A model generated the notes under the pieces. It made no database searches, was not told the origin of the DNA, and worked only from the letters and a program-made list of their open reading frames with translations. A stretch of 64,000 nucleotides of DNA from Neobacillus niacini. GTDB lineage: Bacteria > Bacillota > Bacilli > Bacillales > Cytobacillaceae. A program made the position numbers and the translations under genes. The stretch covers positions 310,001-374,000 of the forward strand of contig NZ_JAMBOB010000003.1 of NCBI RefSeq assembly GCF_023715415.1, written 5' to 3'. Within the stretch, counting starts at the first letter, position 1. Every line of letters begins with the position of its first letter. Shown here one piece after another: positions 26,370 through 36,343 of the stretch.

Positions 26370-27524
26370 TTACTTGTAAACGAGTGGCTTAATCGTTTCG
26401 TTATCTCCTATTAGGGTGATTTCACTAAATGGTGTTGAAAATCCTACTTTTACATTTGCCGATATTTCGCTTCCGCTTCCAACAACTGAGCGATAGATTT
26501 CAGCATTTTCACCAATAATCGTGTTAGGTAATATAACGGAATCCTTGATGATTGCCCCGTGGCCAACTGTCACACCATAAAACAGCACAGAATTTTCTAC
26601 TTTTCCATAAACCTTGCAGCCTTCACTTATGATGGATTGATGTAATGTGGCATTTTCATCCAAATACATAGGTGGATGGCACATTCCATTCGTATAAATA
26701 ATCCATTCTTCATTTTTAAGTATCGGGTTTGTGTTTACCGATAAAAGATCCATATGAGCTTCCCAAAAGCTTTGGACAGTGCCAACATCCTTCCAATAAC
26801 CATCGAATTGATAGGCATGTAAGTGGCAGTTATCCTGAAGCATAGATGGTATAACATCCTTGCCGAAATCTTTTGAAGAGTATGGATTGTTTTCTTCTTT
26901 TTCTAAAAATTTCTTTAAAATAGACCAATTAAATAAATATATCCCCATTGAGGCTAAATTTGACTTTGGGTAAATGGGCTTTTCCTCAAACTCAATAACA
27001 CGATTTAACTCAGAATCAATATTCATAATTCCGAATCTAGGGGCTTCACTCCATGGGACTTTAATGACTGAAATAGTAGCATCCGCTCCAGATTGCTTAT
27101 GCTCTTCTACCATATGACTGTAATCCATTTTATAGATGTGATCACCAGAGAGTATGAGTACATATTCGGGGTTTTGATTTTCAATATAGCGAAGATTCTC
27201 GAAAACAGCATGTGCAGTACCTTCATAGCCGCAATCTTCTTTATCATATTGATTAGGCTGCAGTATGGCAACACCGCCAATTTTCCGATTAAGACCCCAT
27301 TTTTCCCCATCTGCAATATATTTCTTGAGTGTTTCTTGTTTGTATTGTGTAAGGATTCCAACTGTATCAATGCTAGAGTTTTTACAATTACTTAAAGCAA
27401 AATCAATAATTCGGTATTTACCTCCAAAGGGAACAGCAGGCTTTGCTAAGTTTTTTGTTAATTCCTTTAGCCGGGTTCCTTTCCCTCCTGCTAACAACAT
27501 GGCAACACATTGTTTTTTTGTCAC
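26370..27524 (-). CDS. glgC: Glucose-1-phosphate adenylyltransferase
   Basis: Makes ADP-glucose for glycogen. The 384-residue protein has the nucleotidyltransferase motif [54 protein letters not shown] and a C-terminal left-handed beta-helix. The start is GTG 27524, with AAAGGAGG 6 nt upstream; the longer frame has no RBS. No glgD, glgA or glgP is adjacent on this side, which differs from the usual glgBCDAP operon. Confidence 0.9.
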   Translation of the reverse strand: MTKKQCVAMLLAGGKGTRLKELTKNLAKPAVPFGGKYRIIDFALSNCKNSSIDTVGILTQYKQETLKKYIADGEKWGLNRKIGGVAILQPNQYDKEDCGYEGTAHAVFENLRYIENQNPEYVLILSGDHIYKMDYSHMVEEHKQSGADATISVIKVPWSEAPRFGIMNIDSELNRVIEFEEKPIYPKSNLASMGIYLFNWSILKKFLEKEENNPYSSKDFGKDVIPSMLQDNCHLHAYQFDGYWKDVGTVQSFWEAHMDLLSVNTNPILKNEEWIIYTNGMCHPPMYLDENATLHQSIISEGCKVYGKVENSVLFYGVTVGHGAIIKDSVILPNTIIGENAEIYRSVVGSGSEISANVKVGFSTPFSEITLIGDNETIKPLVYK

Positions 27525-27771
27525 GAGAATACCTCCTTTTTCAGAAACTATATCGATTATGTAATCCTTATTTGCCCTCATTGTAGCACCTGTGTTTCAA
27601 GGAAAATATCTATAAATTGCGACCGGTTAATCATTTATTCGACTTAATTCCATTTAACTTTCAAAAATAAACAAAAATTAGTAATGAACAAGCTACAAAT
27701 ACAAACTGTTTCTGTCGAATATGTACGATGTAATAATTGAAAAATATGAAAAATATGTGAATAATTTTTTC

Positions 27772-27810
27772 AAAAAAAAACACGCTGATTTTTTATTATC
27801 AATCAGCGTG
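27772..27810 (-). terminator. Terminator of the SulP gene
   Basis: CACGCTGATT / AATCAGCGTG stem followed on the minus strand by at least eight T. The 293-nt stretch 27525-27817 holds only this and the glgC promoter region. Confidence 0.9.
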
Positions 27811-27817
27811 TTTATTA

Positions 27818-29296
27818 TTAATGTCCGACTGCCTTGTCAAGATTACCAGGCTTATTATGAAGTGCTAACTTTTCTATCAATTTATTACTCTCTTTATTTA
27901 GACCTATTAACTGAACTTTAATGCCATTCTGATGATATTTTAAGATAACTTTATCAATGGCCCCTACAGCCGAATCATCCCATAAATGTGCTTGTGTTAA
28001 ATCGATCGTGACATCTTTTACATCCTCACTGTAGTTAAAGCTCTCGACAAATTCTGTTACAGATGCAAAGAATAATTGACCTGATACAGTGTAGATTTTT
28101 TTGTGTGAATCTTTTGAAGCTATTGTGGTTACATTTACTTTTGAAATCTTTGAAGCGAAGAAAATGGCACTTAATAAAATGCCTACCAGAACACCTTTTG
28201 ATAAATCATGTGTCACAAGAACCGTCCCCACGGTCACGATCATTACTATCGTATCAGAAATTGGGGTCTTATGAATGTTTTTAATCGATGACCAATCAAA
28301 TGTGCCGATGGAAACCATGAACATAACTCCAACTAATGCTGCCATTGGAATTTGTACTAAGAAATCATTTAATAATATGATTAAGACCATTAAGAAGACA
28401 CCAGCTACTAACGCAGATAACCTGCCTCTTCCTCCGGATTTGACGTTTATAACAGATTGTCCAATCATGGCACAGCCAGCCATACCGCCGAAAAATCCTG
28501 AAACAATATTCGCAATTCCCTGACCTCTAGCTTCTTTATTCTTGTCACTAGTGGTATCTGTCATATCGTCCACAATGCTAGCTGTTAATAAAGATTCCAC
28601 CAACCCAACAATCGCAATCGATAGTGAATAGGGAAAAATAATTTGTAATGTTTCGAAAGTAAACGGAATATCAGGTATTAAGAAAAATGGCAGAGTCTGC
28701 GTTAATTCACCCATATCACCAATCGTCCGTACTCCACTGCCAGTCATTACTGCAATTACGGTAATGGTGATAATCGCCACTAATGGAGATGGCACCACCT
28801 TGGTAAAGCGCGGAAAGATATAAATGATGGCTAAGGCTCCGGCTACCATCGCATACATGGCCCAAGATTCTCCAACAAAATGTGTTAATTGCGCAGAGAA
28901 AATTAAGATTGCGAGTGCGTTAACGAATCCAATCATGACGGACCGCGGTACAAATTTCATTAGCCGTCCTAACTTAAGAACACCCATTACAATCTGGATT
29001 ACACCAGTAAGGATGGTTGCAGCAAGCAGGTATTGCAACCCGTGATCTGCAACTAACGTCACCATGACCAAAGCAGTCGCACCCGTTGCAGCGGAAATCA
29101 TCCCCGGTCTTCCCCCTACAAAGGCGATGACAACAGCAATACAAAAAGATGCATATAAACCAATCATCGGGTCGACGCCTGCAATAAGTGAGAAGGCTAT
29201 GGCTTCTGGAATTAATGCCATAGCGACCACGATTCCAGATAATACATCCCCTTTGATGTTACCGAACCATTGATCTTTAAGTGTGTAATTTTTCAT
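27818..29296 (-). CDS. SulP-family anion transporter with C-terminal STAS domain
   Basis: The 492-residue protein has about 12-14 membrane segments starting with [36 protein letters not shown], the SulP signature, and a C-terminal STAS domain ([26 protein letters not shown]). SulP proteins move sulfate, bicarbonate or other anions; selenate is also a possible passenger given the local selenium genes, but there is no direct evidence. The start at 29296 has GAGGTG 7 nt upstream. Confidence 0.88.
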   Translation of the reverse strand: MKNYTLKDQWFGNIKGDVLSGIVVAMALIPEAIAFSLIAGVDPMIGLYASFCIAVVIAFVGGRPGMISAATGATALVMVTLVADHGLQYLLAATILTGVIQIVMGVLKLGRLMKFVPRSVMIGFVNALAILIFSAQLTHFVGESWAMYAMVAGALAIIYIFPRFTKVVPSPLVAIITITVIAVMTGSGVRTIGDMGELTQTLPFFLIPDIPFTFETLQIIFPYSLSIAIVGLVESLLTASIVDDMTDTTSDKNKEARGQGIANIVSGFFGGMAGCAMIGQSVINVKSGGRGRLSALVAGVFLMVLIILLNDFLVQIPMAALVGVMFMVSIGTFDWSSIKNIHKTPISDTIVMIVTVGTVLVTHDLSKGVLVGILLSAIFFASKISKVNVTTIASKDSHKKIYTVSGQLFFASVTEFVESFNYSEDVKDVTIDLTQAHLWDDSAVGAIDKVILKYHQNGIKVQLIGLNKESNKLIEKLALHNKPGNLDKAVGH

Positions 29297-29484
29297 GAAG
29301 CACCTCATTTCAATTCTTCTATTTTCTTTGACTTTCAACTCTCATGAAAGTCAGGGCCGCTGTGAACAAATCACAGTATAAATGATTGTGACAAATTTGT
29401 GAAATTGAATGTAAACGCACACATTAATCTTTTCTTCTGTTTTACTTGTGATTTCTCTAGTTTTCTATATGGTTCAGTGAAAAA

Positions 29485-29523
29485 TGAAAAAACAGAAGGG
29501 TTTAGATGCCCTTCTGTTTTTTC
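29485..29523. terminator. Bidirectional terminator
   Basis: AACAGAAGGG / CCCTTCTGTT stem with A and T runs either side, just after the stop of the minus-strand HAD gene. Confidence 0.9.
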
Positions 29524-29526
29524 TAT

Positions 29527-30096
29527 TTAAAGCTCATTTTTTAATACTTCATTTAATTCCGTCCAATCAAGTATTCGGGAATAGTTTAAATGTCGGTTAT
29601 AGGACTGGTCCCTGACAAACACTTTTAAGGAATCATGTGAAAGTGTATCGAGTACCTCTGCTTTATCATCAAAGTAATAATCAAGCTTTAATTCTTTGAT
29701 AATTTCAACCTTCTCATGATCTTGCATTCCATAGAAAAAACGGTCATCACGAACAGGGAAACCCTGTTCGATCATCCATTTTTTCGTCCGCTCACCATGA
29801 TCTTTCGGCCGTGCGGTTATGTAATAAATTTCATGCCCTTTTTCCTCTAGTTCTTGTAAGGTTTCCACCGCATTTGGGAATGGCGGGCAGTCGGTATAAT
29901 AAATCTCCTCTAATGAAGATTTCCACATCTCACTTCCTTCTGCATCACTTAAGCCAAAGGGTTCGTGGATTTCAACCCTTTTTAACTCATGGAATACTTC
30001 GGAAGGTACGTTTTTGTTTAATTTTTTATTGTAGATGGTAAATGCATGTTCTCTCAGGTTGATTAATGTATCATCTATATCAAAACCAAATTTCAT
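29527..30096 (-). CDS. HAD-superfamily nucleotidase-like phosphatase (YqfW-like)
   Basis: The 189-residue protein has the HAD motif FGFDIDDTLINLR, motif II/III-type YYITARP and a late YYFDDKAEV acidic pair. This resembles YqfW and 5'-nucleotidase type C (deoxyribonucleotidase) proteins. It lies 1 nt after ribD in a ribA-ribD operon, so it could instead supply the phosphatase step of riboflavin synthesis. The start ATG 30096 has GAGGGGC at good spacing. Confidence 0.78.
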   Translation of the reverse strand: MKFGFDIDDTLINLREHAFTIYNKKLNKNVPSEVFHELKRVEIHEPFGLSDAEGSEMWKSSLEEIYYTDCPPFPNAVETLQELEEKGHEIYYITARPKDHGERTKKWMIEQGFPVRDDRFFYGMQDHEKVEIIKELKLDYYFDDKAEVLDTLSHDSLKVFVRDQSYNRHLNYSRILDWTELNEVLKNEL

Positions 30097-30097
30097 A

Positions 30098-31201
30098 TCA
30101 AAGCCCCTCGTGAGAGTATATCGGATAACCAGTAAATTTATAATCGCTGCCAACTTGCTGTAAGGATAGATTTGATAGTTGCACTGCGTCTTTCACTTTA
30201 TCAAAACCTGCCCCAGCAAGGAATGAAGGAGCATTGTGACCGCCAATAATTTTTGGAGCAACATATAAAACTACTTTATCAATTAATTTTTTTTCTAAGA
30301 AGGACCAATTGATTGTTCCTCCACCTTCAATCAAAACAGAAGAGACTAATTTTTCACCTAAAACTTTCAGAACTTCTCCTGGATTAACATATTTTGAACC
30401 TGTAGTTTGAAAAACCGTGACCCCAGAGTCCTCGAGGATTTTACGCTTTTCTTGGTCAAAATTCTCGCTTGTAAATATCCAAGTTTCGGCCAGGTTATCT
30501 GTAATCACCTTCGAATCCAATGGGATTCTTAAAGTTGAATCCAAAACAATACGAATCGGATTACGGCCATTCGTTATCCGGGTGGTTAGCTCAGGGTCAT
30601 CTTTTATGACCGTGTTAACCCCAACAAGGATCCCCATGTTTTCATTTCTAAGATGATGGACATCTCTACGTGCTTCTTCAGAAGTAATCCATTTACTATC
30701 AAAGGAATGTGTGGCAATTTTCCCATCTAGGGTGATTCCTGCCTTCAATGTAACAAATGGTGTTTTCTCGACAATAAACTTATTAAAAACTTCATTCATC
30801 ATTCGAGACTCTTCTTGACGGACACCAACAATCACTTCGATTCCGGCATCTTCTAGAATTTTCACACCATTCCCTGATACTACAGGATTTGGATCAAGGG
30901 TTGCAATCACAACCTTTTTAATCCCTGCTTCAACTATCGCTACAGCACAAGGACCTGTTCTTCCGTGGTGGGAACAAGGTTCGAGTGTCACATAAATGGT
31001 ACCGCCCCTTGCTTTATCACCTGCCATCCGAATCGCGTGGATTTCAGCATGGTGCTCCCCTGCCTTCAAGTGTGCACCTATTCCTACTACTCGGTTATCA
31101 TTGACAATAACTGAACCGACCAATGGATTCGGGTCCGTTTGGCCCTTCATCGCCTGTGCATTTTTTAAGGCCAAATCCATATAAAATTCATGATTAGTCA
31201 T
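30098..31201 (-). CDS. ribD: Bifunctional riboflavin deaminase/reductase
   Basis: The 367-residue protein joins an N-terminal pyrimidine deaminase (zinc motif HAEIHA with PCSHHGRTGPC) to a C-terminal HTP reductase domain (GKIATHSFDSKWIT, VLIEGGGTINWSFL). It deaminates and reduces the pyrimidine product of RibA. The ATG at 31201 lies inside the end of ribA (8-nt overlap), so translation is coupled. No FMN riboswitch is visible upstream of the operon, unlike a standard Bacillus rib operon. Confidence 0.93.
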   Translation of the reverse strand: MTNHEFYMDLALKNAQAMKGQTDPNPLVGSVIVNDNRVVGIGAHLKAGEHHAEIHAIRMAGDKARGGTIYVTLEPCSHHGRTGPCAVAIVEAGIKKVVIATLDPNPVVSGNGVKILEDAGIEVIVGVRQEESRMMNEVFNKFIVEKTPFVTLKAGITLDGKIATHSFDSKWITSEEARRDVHHLRNENMGILVGVNTVIKDDPELTTRITNGRNPIRIVLDSTLRIPLDSKVITDNLAETWIFTSENFDQEKRKILEDSGVTVFQTTGSKYVNPGEVLKVLGEKLVSSVLIEGGGTINWSFLEKKLIDKVVLYVAPKIIGGHNAPSFLAGAGFDKVKDAVQLSNLSLQQVGSDYKFTGYPIYSHEGL

Positions 31202-31949
31202 TTGAAAAAGTCCTTTCATCTGCTTCTAAATGACCTGACTTATTAATTTTTGTCTGTAAATATTTCTCATTATATTCAGATATATCTCCCCATAAAGGCT
31301 GACGTCCAGAAACCTCTAAACCAGCTTCCTTTAATGCATTTAATTTTTTTGGATTGTTTGTCATTAAGGTTACTGGTTTTTGACGAATAGCCTTTAGAAC
31401 TTGTATAGCGTCACTGTAGTTTCTTGAGTCATCAACAAAACCAAGACCTTCATTCGCTTCTACAGTGTCATATCCGTTTTCTTGAAGTACATAGGCCATC
31501 GCTTTACTAAATAAGCCGATCCCTCTTCCCTCATGGTTAGCTAAATAGAACAATGCGCCTGTTCCATGCTCCTGAATCATTTTCATAGATTGTTTAAGCT
31601 GGTAGCCGCAATCACAACGCTTGCTGCCAAAAATATCACCTGTATGACAAATAGAATGCATACGAATGATTGCGTCCTCACCATATTCAAAGTCCCCATA
31701 AACTAAGACACTTGACTGCTGAAATTCTGCTAAGTTGGAGGAGGATAATTTATCGATAATTCTTTCGAAGTCCTCTGTAACCTCATCACAATTTAACCAG
31801 CAGTACCATTTAAACTCCACCGTTTCTCCGTATAAATTAACAGGAAGCTTTATAGGTCCGACTAAATAAATGGCACCTTTATCACTTCTAATTAATTGGA
31901 TTTTATCTTCTAATACTGTAAGTACCTTAGAATCCAGACTTTGTTTCAT
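31194..31949 (-). CDS. ribA: GTP cyclohydrolase II
   Basis: Converts GTP to the 2,5-diaminopyrimidine used by RibD. The 251-residue protein is a standalone RibA without the DHBP synthase half. Zinc ligands are in HSICHTGDIFGSKRCDCGYQLK, followed by YLANHEGRGIGLFSKAMAY and the GTP-related TNNPKKLNALKEAG. It is first in a ribA-ribD-HAD operon that lacks ribB, ribE and ribH, so this may be an additional or specialised set. Confidence 0.92.
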   Translation of the reverse strand: MKQSLDSKVLTVLEDKIQLIRSDKGAIYLVGPIKLPVNLYGETVEFKWYCWLNCDEVTEDFERIIDKLSSSNLAEFQQSSVLVYGDFEYGEDAIIRMHSICHTGDIFGSKRCDCGYQLKQSMKMIQEHGTGALFYLANHEGRGIGLFSKAMAYVLQENGYDTVEANEGLGFVDDSRNYSDAIQVLKAIRQKPVTLMTNNPKKLNALKEAGLEVSGRQPLWGDISEYNEKYLQTKINKSGHLEADERTFSND

Positions 31950-32044
31950 TTATATATCCCCTTTTTTTATTAGTTTGTCATATTCAATTTTATTTCATGC
32001 TAATCCTTGAGCGGGATTTGATTAATTTCTTCATAACCCTTAAA

Positions 32045-32069
32045 AGGGAGCCATCTACGAGAGCTCCCT
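32045..32069 (-). terminator. Terminator of the pentapeptide-repeat gene
   Basis: AGGGAGC / GCTCCCT stem followed on the minus strand by TTTTAAG. Confidence 0.65.
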
Positions 32070-32077
32070 AATAACTC

Positions 32078-32713
32078 TTATTTTATTACCAATCCTAATA
32101 ATCGTGCAAATCCTAAGGCTTGATGTTCATTGACTTCGCAGCCAGCAAGATCTTTTATTGAAACATTTATTGTGTCAAAGGTACAGTTACTTAAATCAAT
32201 TCCCTTTAAAGGAGTTTGTTCAAAATTAGCTTCATTTAAGTCGCATTCTTTAAATGCTACCTTATTAAAGTTAGATTCATAATAGTCAGCATTCCGAAGG
32301 TAACAAGAATCAAAACGTACCTGCTTTAATTTGGAATACCCAAAAGATATCAAATTTGCATTGCAATTTTGAAACAAAACATTTCCAAGTGAAGCATCGG
32401 AAAGATTTAGCCCAAGGATTTTAGAATTTTTAAATTCAACACGATGAATACTTCCATCTCTAAAATCTGTATTGGATAAATCACAATGATCAAAGATTAC
32501 ATCAGTTAATTCGATACTATTAAAAGAAACATCTGTAAAAGTGACATTTTTAAAAATCACTTGTTCGAACCGTATTCTATGTATTTCTTCACTCATAATG
32601 GAACAATCACTTATGATACTCATTTCATAATAAGGTTCTTCCGTTGGTTGAAAACTTGTAGATGGTAAACCATCTGGAATTTTGGGTTGTTGAATTTTAA
32701 AAGTTGCTGCCAT
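32078..32713 (-). CDS. Pentapeptide-repeat protein
   Basis: The 211-residue protein has A(D/N)LXX-type tandem pentapeptides between about residues 50 and 180 (examples: ELTDVIFDHCDLSNTDFRDG, YLRNADYYESNFNKVAFKEC, DLNEANFEQTPLKGIDLSNC), predicting a right-handed quadrilateral beta helix. Relatives include DNA mimics such as Qnr and many proteins of unknown role. No signal peptide. The function cannot be set from sequence. Confidence 0.85.
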   Translation of the reverse strand: MAATFKIQQPKIPDGLPSTSFQPTEEPYYEMSIISDCSIMSEEIHRIRFEQVIFKNVTFTDVSFNSIELTDVIFDHCDLSNTDFRDGSIHRVEFKNSKILGLNLSDASLGNVLFQNCNANLISFGYSKLKQVRFDSCYLRNADYYESNFNKVAFKECDLNEANFEQTPLKGIDLSNCTFDTINVSIKDLAGCEVNEHQALGFARLLGLVIK

Positions 32714-32745
32714 TTTAAAACCATCCTTATGAATAATCTAATAGA

Positions 32746-32772
32746 AAAGACCTTTGTTCAACAAAGGTCTTT
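32746..32772 (-). terminator. Terminator of the YebC-like gene
   Basis: AAAGACCTTTGT / ACAAAGGTCTTT perfect 12-bp stem and T-run on the minus strand. Confidence 0.9.
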
Positions 32773-32780
32773 ATAAAGTA

Positions 32781-33500
32781 CTATTCACCTAAATCGACAT
32801 TATGGTAAATTCGTTGAACATCCTCAAGATCTTCCAATACATCGATCATCTTTTCGAATTTTGCTTGTGCATCCTCAGGAAGAGTTATTTCGTTTTGTGC
32901 CAGCATCGTTAATTCTGCGACCGTGAATTCAGTGATTCCCACATTTTTAAATGCTTCTTGCACGGCATGGAACTGTTCTGGTTCAGCATAAACGATAACG
33001 GATTCATCTTCTTCTAAGATGTCACGTACGTCAACATCAGCTTCCATTAAAATTTCAAGGACTTCATCAGCTGTTTTTCCTTCAAGACCAATAACCGCTG
33101 TGGCATCAAACATATAAGCTACAGATCCGCTTACTCCCATGTTCCCACCATTTTTACCAAATGCAGCACGAACATCAGATGCTGTACGGTTCACGTTATT
33201 GGTTAAAGCGTCAACGATAACCATTGAACCATTAGGACCGAAACCTTCGTAACGAAGCTCAGAGTAGCTCTCTTCTGAACCGCCTTTCGCTTTATCGATT
33301 GCACGGTCAATAATGTGTCTTGGTACATTGTACGTTTTCGCACGTTCTAATACAAATTTTAAAGCCTGATTAGATTCAGGATTCGGTTCACCACTTCTCG
33401 CTGCTACATAAATTTCAACTCCAAATTTTGCATAAATACGACTTGTATTTGCATCCTTTGAGGCTTTCTTTTCTTTAATATTGTTCCATTTACGGCCCAT
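32781..33500 (-). CDS. YebC/PmpR family protein (YeeI-like)
   Basis: The 239-residue protein starts [20 protein letters not shown], has the acidic-arch region [28 protein letters not shown] and matches B. subtilis YeeI in length. YebC proteins are transcriptional regulators or, in recent reports, ribosome factors for difficult peptide stretches such as polyproline. I start at the ATG 33500 rather than a GTG three codons before, which has no better RBS. Confidence 0.9.
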   Translation of the reverse strand: MGRKWNNIKEKKASKDANTSRIYAKFGVEIYVAARSGEPNPESNQALKFVLERAKTYNVPRHIIDRAIDKAKGGSEESYSELRYEGFGPNGSMVIVDALTNNVNRTASDVRAAFGKNGGNMGVSGSVAYMFDATAVIGLEGKTADEVLEILMEADVDVRDILEEDESVIVYAEPEQFHAVQEAFKNVGITEFTVAELTMLAQNEITLPEDAQAKFEKMIDVLEDLEDVQRIYHNVDLGE

Positions 33501-33659
33501 ACTGTCCACTCACTTTCAATATTGACTCTACATAAGAATAGTAATAGAAATAGATTGCATCTTCAACCATTTTCTAAATGATAGGGTAATGCAAATAATA
33601 TTATACAGGAATTGGACAATTTGTTAAGTAGTATTCAGCATACTTTATCCATGTAAATG

Positions 33660-33690
33660 AGAAAAAGTCAGGAATTTAGTTCCTGACTTT
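33660..33690 (-). terminator. Terminator downstream of the ParA-like gene
   Basis: AAAGTCAGGA / TCCTGACTTT stem with T-run on the minus strand, 2 nt past the stop. Confidence 0.88.
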
Positions 33691-33691
33691 T

Positions 33692-34492
33692 TTAGGATAA
33701 TTTAAGTTTTGCGATAAATTTGATTTCATTTTGAAATTTTTCTAGAATTTCTTCAAAAGTTGAATGGATTAATAATGGAAAAAGATTTTCGAGAGCTTCA
33801 TGATAATTTTGCCCTAATGCTTCACGTAAAAGAACATATTCTTGAAAAAGTAATGCTTTCTCAAAATCAATTCCAAGGTCATATAAGCCTCGAAACAAAG
33901 TCTCTTTTGGAATTTGCTTAATCTTTCTATAGATTTTTTCATTTTTCTCAATAAATTTTTCTTCTAAATAGCGCGTTACATAATCTCTGTATACCATTTG
34001 CCCAATATCATTTGTTTCTTTTTTCGTGTAATTAAAGCCAATAACACGACCTTCCTTATTTTCAGTGATAATAAAGGTTTTATTGCCTTTTAAATGTTGA
34101 ATAAAATTCTTTACACTTTTATCAAAAATTTTGTCAAATTGGATGATTTGATGGAGTTTGACAGCAAAATCTGTATTCTCTTCACCGATAACAAATAATC
34201 TGTCGACAATAGGCAAGAGCTTTAATACCCCTTCAGAAAGCTGACTCGAGGCATCATAGATAATAATATCAAACTCTTTCTTCATTTTTTTTACAATACG
34301 TTTTTGTTCGGTTAGTGACAATTTAGAAAAATCATGAATTACCTCGTCAGATAGACCTTCTTTTTCTAAAGTCCCATAGGAAATAAATGCCGCTGATAAA
34401 TCCGTGTTCATTTTAAGCCAATGATAAATAGATAAAGATAATTCCGTAACACCTGATTTCGCCTTTGGCGAATAAAAGCCGACCAAGTACAT
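33692..34492 (-). CDS. Unrecognised protein resembling a degenerate ParA/MinD-like NTPase
   Basis: The 266-residue protein starts MYLVGFYSPKAKSGVTELSLSIYHWL, which looks like a ParA/MinD N-terminus, but the deviant Walker A (KGGVGKT) is replaced by KAKSGVT, so nucleotide binding is doubtful. EFDIIIYDASSQLSE is in the position of a Walker B strand. The C-terminal half is helical and unmatched. The start at 34492 has AGGTGAG 4-5 nt upstream. It lies 173 nt after the CDGSH gene. Confidence 0.5.
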   Translation of the reverse strand: MYLVGFYSPKAKSGVTELSLSIYHWLKMNTDLSAAFISYGTLEKEGLSDEVIHDFSKLSLTEQKRIVKKMKKEFDIIIYDASSQLSEGVLKLLPIVDRLFVIGEENTDFAVKLHQIIQFDKIFDKSVKNFIQHLKGNKTFIITENKEGRVIGFNYTKKETNDIGQMVYRDYVTRYLEEKFIEKNEKIYRKIKQIPKETLFRGLYDLGIDFEKALLFQEYVLLREALGQNYHEALENLFPLLIHSTFEEILEKFQNEIKFIAKLKLS

Positions 34493-34665
34493 GTTACTCA
34501 CCTGCCTTTTATTACTATAGTATTTAAATAAGCTTATAAAGGTTAAAGACAAACCCTTGCTTCAGTACTTTTTTAAAAAATAAGGCTCTAAATGAATATT
34601 TGTCGACAAAAAAAGAAGACATCACAATGATGTCATCCTTGGTGCTTCTTATATAATTATTATCC

Positions 34666-34860
34666 TTAAACTCTTGGGCTGCTTTCAAATCCGCCTTTTT
34701 TATGTGACCCATCACAAAACGGTTTCTTATTGGATAGTCCGCACCTGCAAAGATAAACTTTTGCTTTTTTCGTGTATTCATTACCTTCCGCATCAACTAA
34801 CTGAAAATCACCACTTACTTCCAATGGACCATTATCAGAGATTTTTATTTTATTTTCCAT
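34666..34860 (-). CDS. CDGSH iron-sulfur domain protein
   Basis: The 64-residue protein carries CRCGLSNKKPFCDGSHKKGGF, the 3Cys-1His CDGSH motif that binds a 2Fe-2S cluster as in mitoNEET-type proteins. It lies 6 nt downstream of folE and almost certainly shares its transcript. AAGGAAAT precedes the ATG. Confidence 0.9.
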   Translation of the reverse strand: MENKIKISDNGPLEVSGDFQLVDAEGNEYTKKAKVYLCRCGLSNKKPFCDGSHKKGGFESSPRV

Positions 34861-34866
34861 ATTTCC

Positions 34867-35514
34867 TTACTCCCTTGCGTTTTTTATCAGTGAATAAAAC
34901 TCAGCCCGAAGATCTGGTCGATTTTCATAGATGCCAAGAAGACTTGATGTTGTCGTCACGGCATTCGCCTTCTTAATTCCTCTTGAGCACATACACATAT
35001 GCTTTGCTTCCACTACAACGATTGTTCCTTCTGGCTCTAATACAGCTTCAATCGCTTGGGCTATCTGCGTCGTAAGTCGCTCCTGGACCTGGAATCTTTT
35101 CGCATAGCCTTCCACCAAACGACCCATTTTGGAAAGACCGGTTATTTTCTCTTTTGGAATATAGCCAATATGTGCAACTCCAAAGAATGGAGAAAAATGA
35201 TGTTCACATAAAGAATAAAACTCAATATCTTTTATTAAAATAAGTCCCTTATGGTGAATATCAAAGGTTTTTTCTAAATGAAGTTTAGGGTCCTCATGAT
35301 ATCCTTCCGTGTACTCAAGGAAGGCTTTAAGCACCCTATATGGCGTTTCCTGTAATCCATCACGCTCTGGGTCATCACCGCAAAGTGTAATTAATTGTTT
35401 AATTGCATCCGCGAAAGTAGCAACATTGGCTAAGTTACCATTTTCCTCAATTGCTTGTTTATTAAATAAATGTGGAAATTTTTCACATAAAATAAGCAGC
35501 TGCTCACTCTTCAT
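34867..35514 (-). CDS. folE: GTP cyclohydrolase I (FolE type)
   Basis: Makes 7,8-dihydroneopterin triphosphate for folate or queuosine. The 215-residue enzyme has zinc ligands in LCEHHFSPFFG and MCMCSRGIKK, and the substrate motif GLSKMGRLVEGYAKRFQVQERL. The start is ATG 35514; a GTG two codons earlier is possible. It lies between a Cys-rich HTH regulator and a CDGSH gene, whereas Bacillus mtrA (folE) is normally next to mtrB, so it may be a second copy. Confidence 0.92.
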   Translation of the reverse strand: MKSEQLLILCEKFPHLFNKQAIEENGNLANVATFADAIKQLITLCGDDPERDGLQETPYRVLKAFLEYTEGYHEDPKLHLEKTFDIHHKGLILIKDIEFYSLCEHHFSPFFGVAHIGYIPKEKITGLSKMGRLVEGYAKRFQVQERLTTQIAQAIEAVLEPEGTIVVVEAKHMCMCSRGIKKANAVTTTSSLLGIYENRPDLRAEFYSLIKNARE

Positions 35515-35544
35515 GACCACATCATCCTTTTTTGATTGATAGGA

Positions 35545-36219
35545 TTACTCATCCTCAATGATGATACGTGATGTGTTTTCGGTAATAGGATCATTCAATA
35601 AAACCTGAAAAGCACAACATCCATCACCATTTTGAAGTCGTTTCACTCTCTTTACAGAACAACCTAATAAATGAGTTAAAACAGAAACGCTTACACTACA
35701 AAGTATTGGCCGCTTCATGGCAACATTATGGAATGGACAGTTACGCTCTATAAGGGAATAAGAAAAATCTTTATTTTCTACTTCCATAAACGAATCATCT
35801 TTCTTATAAAAGTCCTTTAAAACGTCTAAACGTTCGACGGTACTTAATCCAATTAACTTTGGTTCCCACTGTCGAATTCTTTCCTCAATCATCGCACATA
35901 GCAAGTTTTTAAGTACATCTTCTCCTAAAAGTGTTAATGTATCGAAAACCTCAATCGTTAATTGATCATAATTTTTTTTGAATAAATGTTCCCCTGCTGT
36001 GGTTAAGCGGTACTGCCATAAGGGACGCCCAACGCCGTTATTCTCCGAGAAGCGAGTAACCCACCCTTCTTTTTCTAGTTGTACGAGGTGTTGACGTACT
36101 GCCTCGCCACTAATATCCAAGCTTCCAGCCAGCTCGCTAATCGTCGATGATCCATTATTTTTTATTAGGCCAATGATTCTACGGCGCGGTTCTGACAAAT
36201 GATTAACGAGGATACTCAT
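35545..36219 (-). CDS. HTH regulator with C-terminal Cys cluster (SufR/DeoR-like)
   Basis: The 224-residue protein has an N-terminal winged helix (EPRRRIIGLIKNNGSSTISELAGSLDISGEAVRQHLVQLEKEGWVTRF). Its C-terminus has NCPFHNVAMKRPILCSVS, LLGCSVKRVKRLQNGDGCCAF, the C...C...C pattern found in SufR-type iron-sulfur repressors. It could sense Fe-S status or NO and control the folE-CDGSH operon 30 nt downstream. The start ATG 36219 has AAAGGTGGG upstream. Confidence 0.72.
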   Translation of the reverse strand: MSILVNHLSEPRRRIIGLIKNNGSSTISELAGSLDISGEAVRQHLVQLEKEGWVTRFSENNGVGRPLWQYRLTTAGEHLFKKNYDQLTIEVFDTLTLLGEDVLKNLLCAMIEERIRQWEPKLIGLSTVERLDVLKDFYKKDDSFMEVENKDFSYSLIERNCPFHNVAMKRPILCSVSVSVLTHLLGCSVKRVKRLQNGDGCCAFQVLLNDPITENTSRIIIEDE

Positions 36220-36315
36220 CAACAACCCACCTTTTTTTACCTTTAATTAAATATATTCACGGTAGAGTATAATAGTTCAAGTTTTTTATTGGAAAATTTG
36301 ATTTATTTGAATAAC

Positions 36316-36343
36316 CAAAAAGCCCTTTCGACTGGAAAGGGCT
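36316..36343 (-). terminator. Minus-strand terminator-like hairpin between divergent genes
   Basis: AGCCCTTTC / GAAAGGGCT 9-bp stem followed on the minus strand by TTTTTGG. No normal-sized minus-strand gene ends here; see the possible 9-residue ORF at 36359-36388. Confidence 0.5.

Noticed and set aside
34524-34796. 90-residue ORF on the minus strand
   Set aside because: It overlaps the CDGSH gene in another frame, has no RBS and matches no family.
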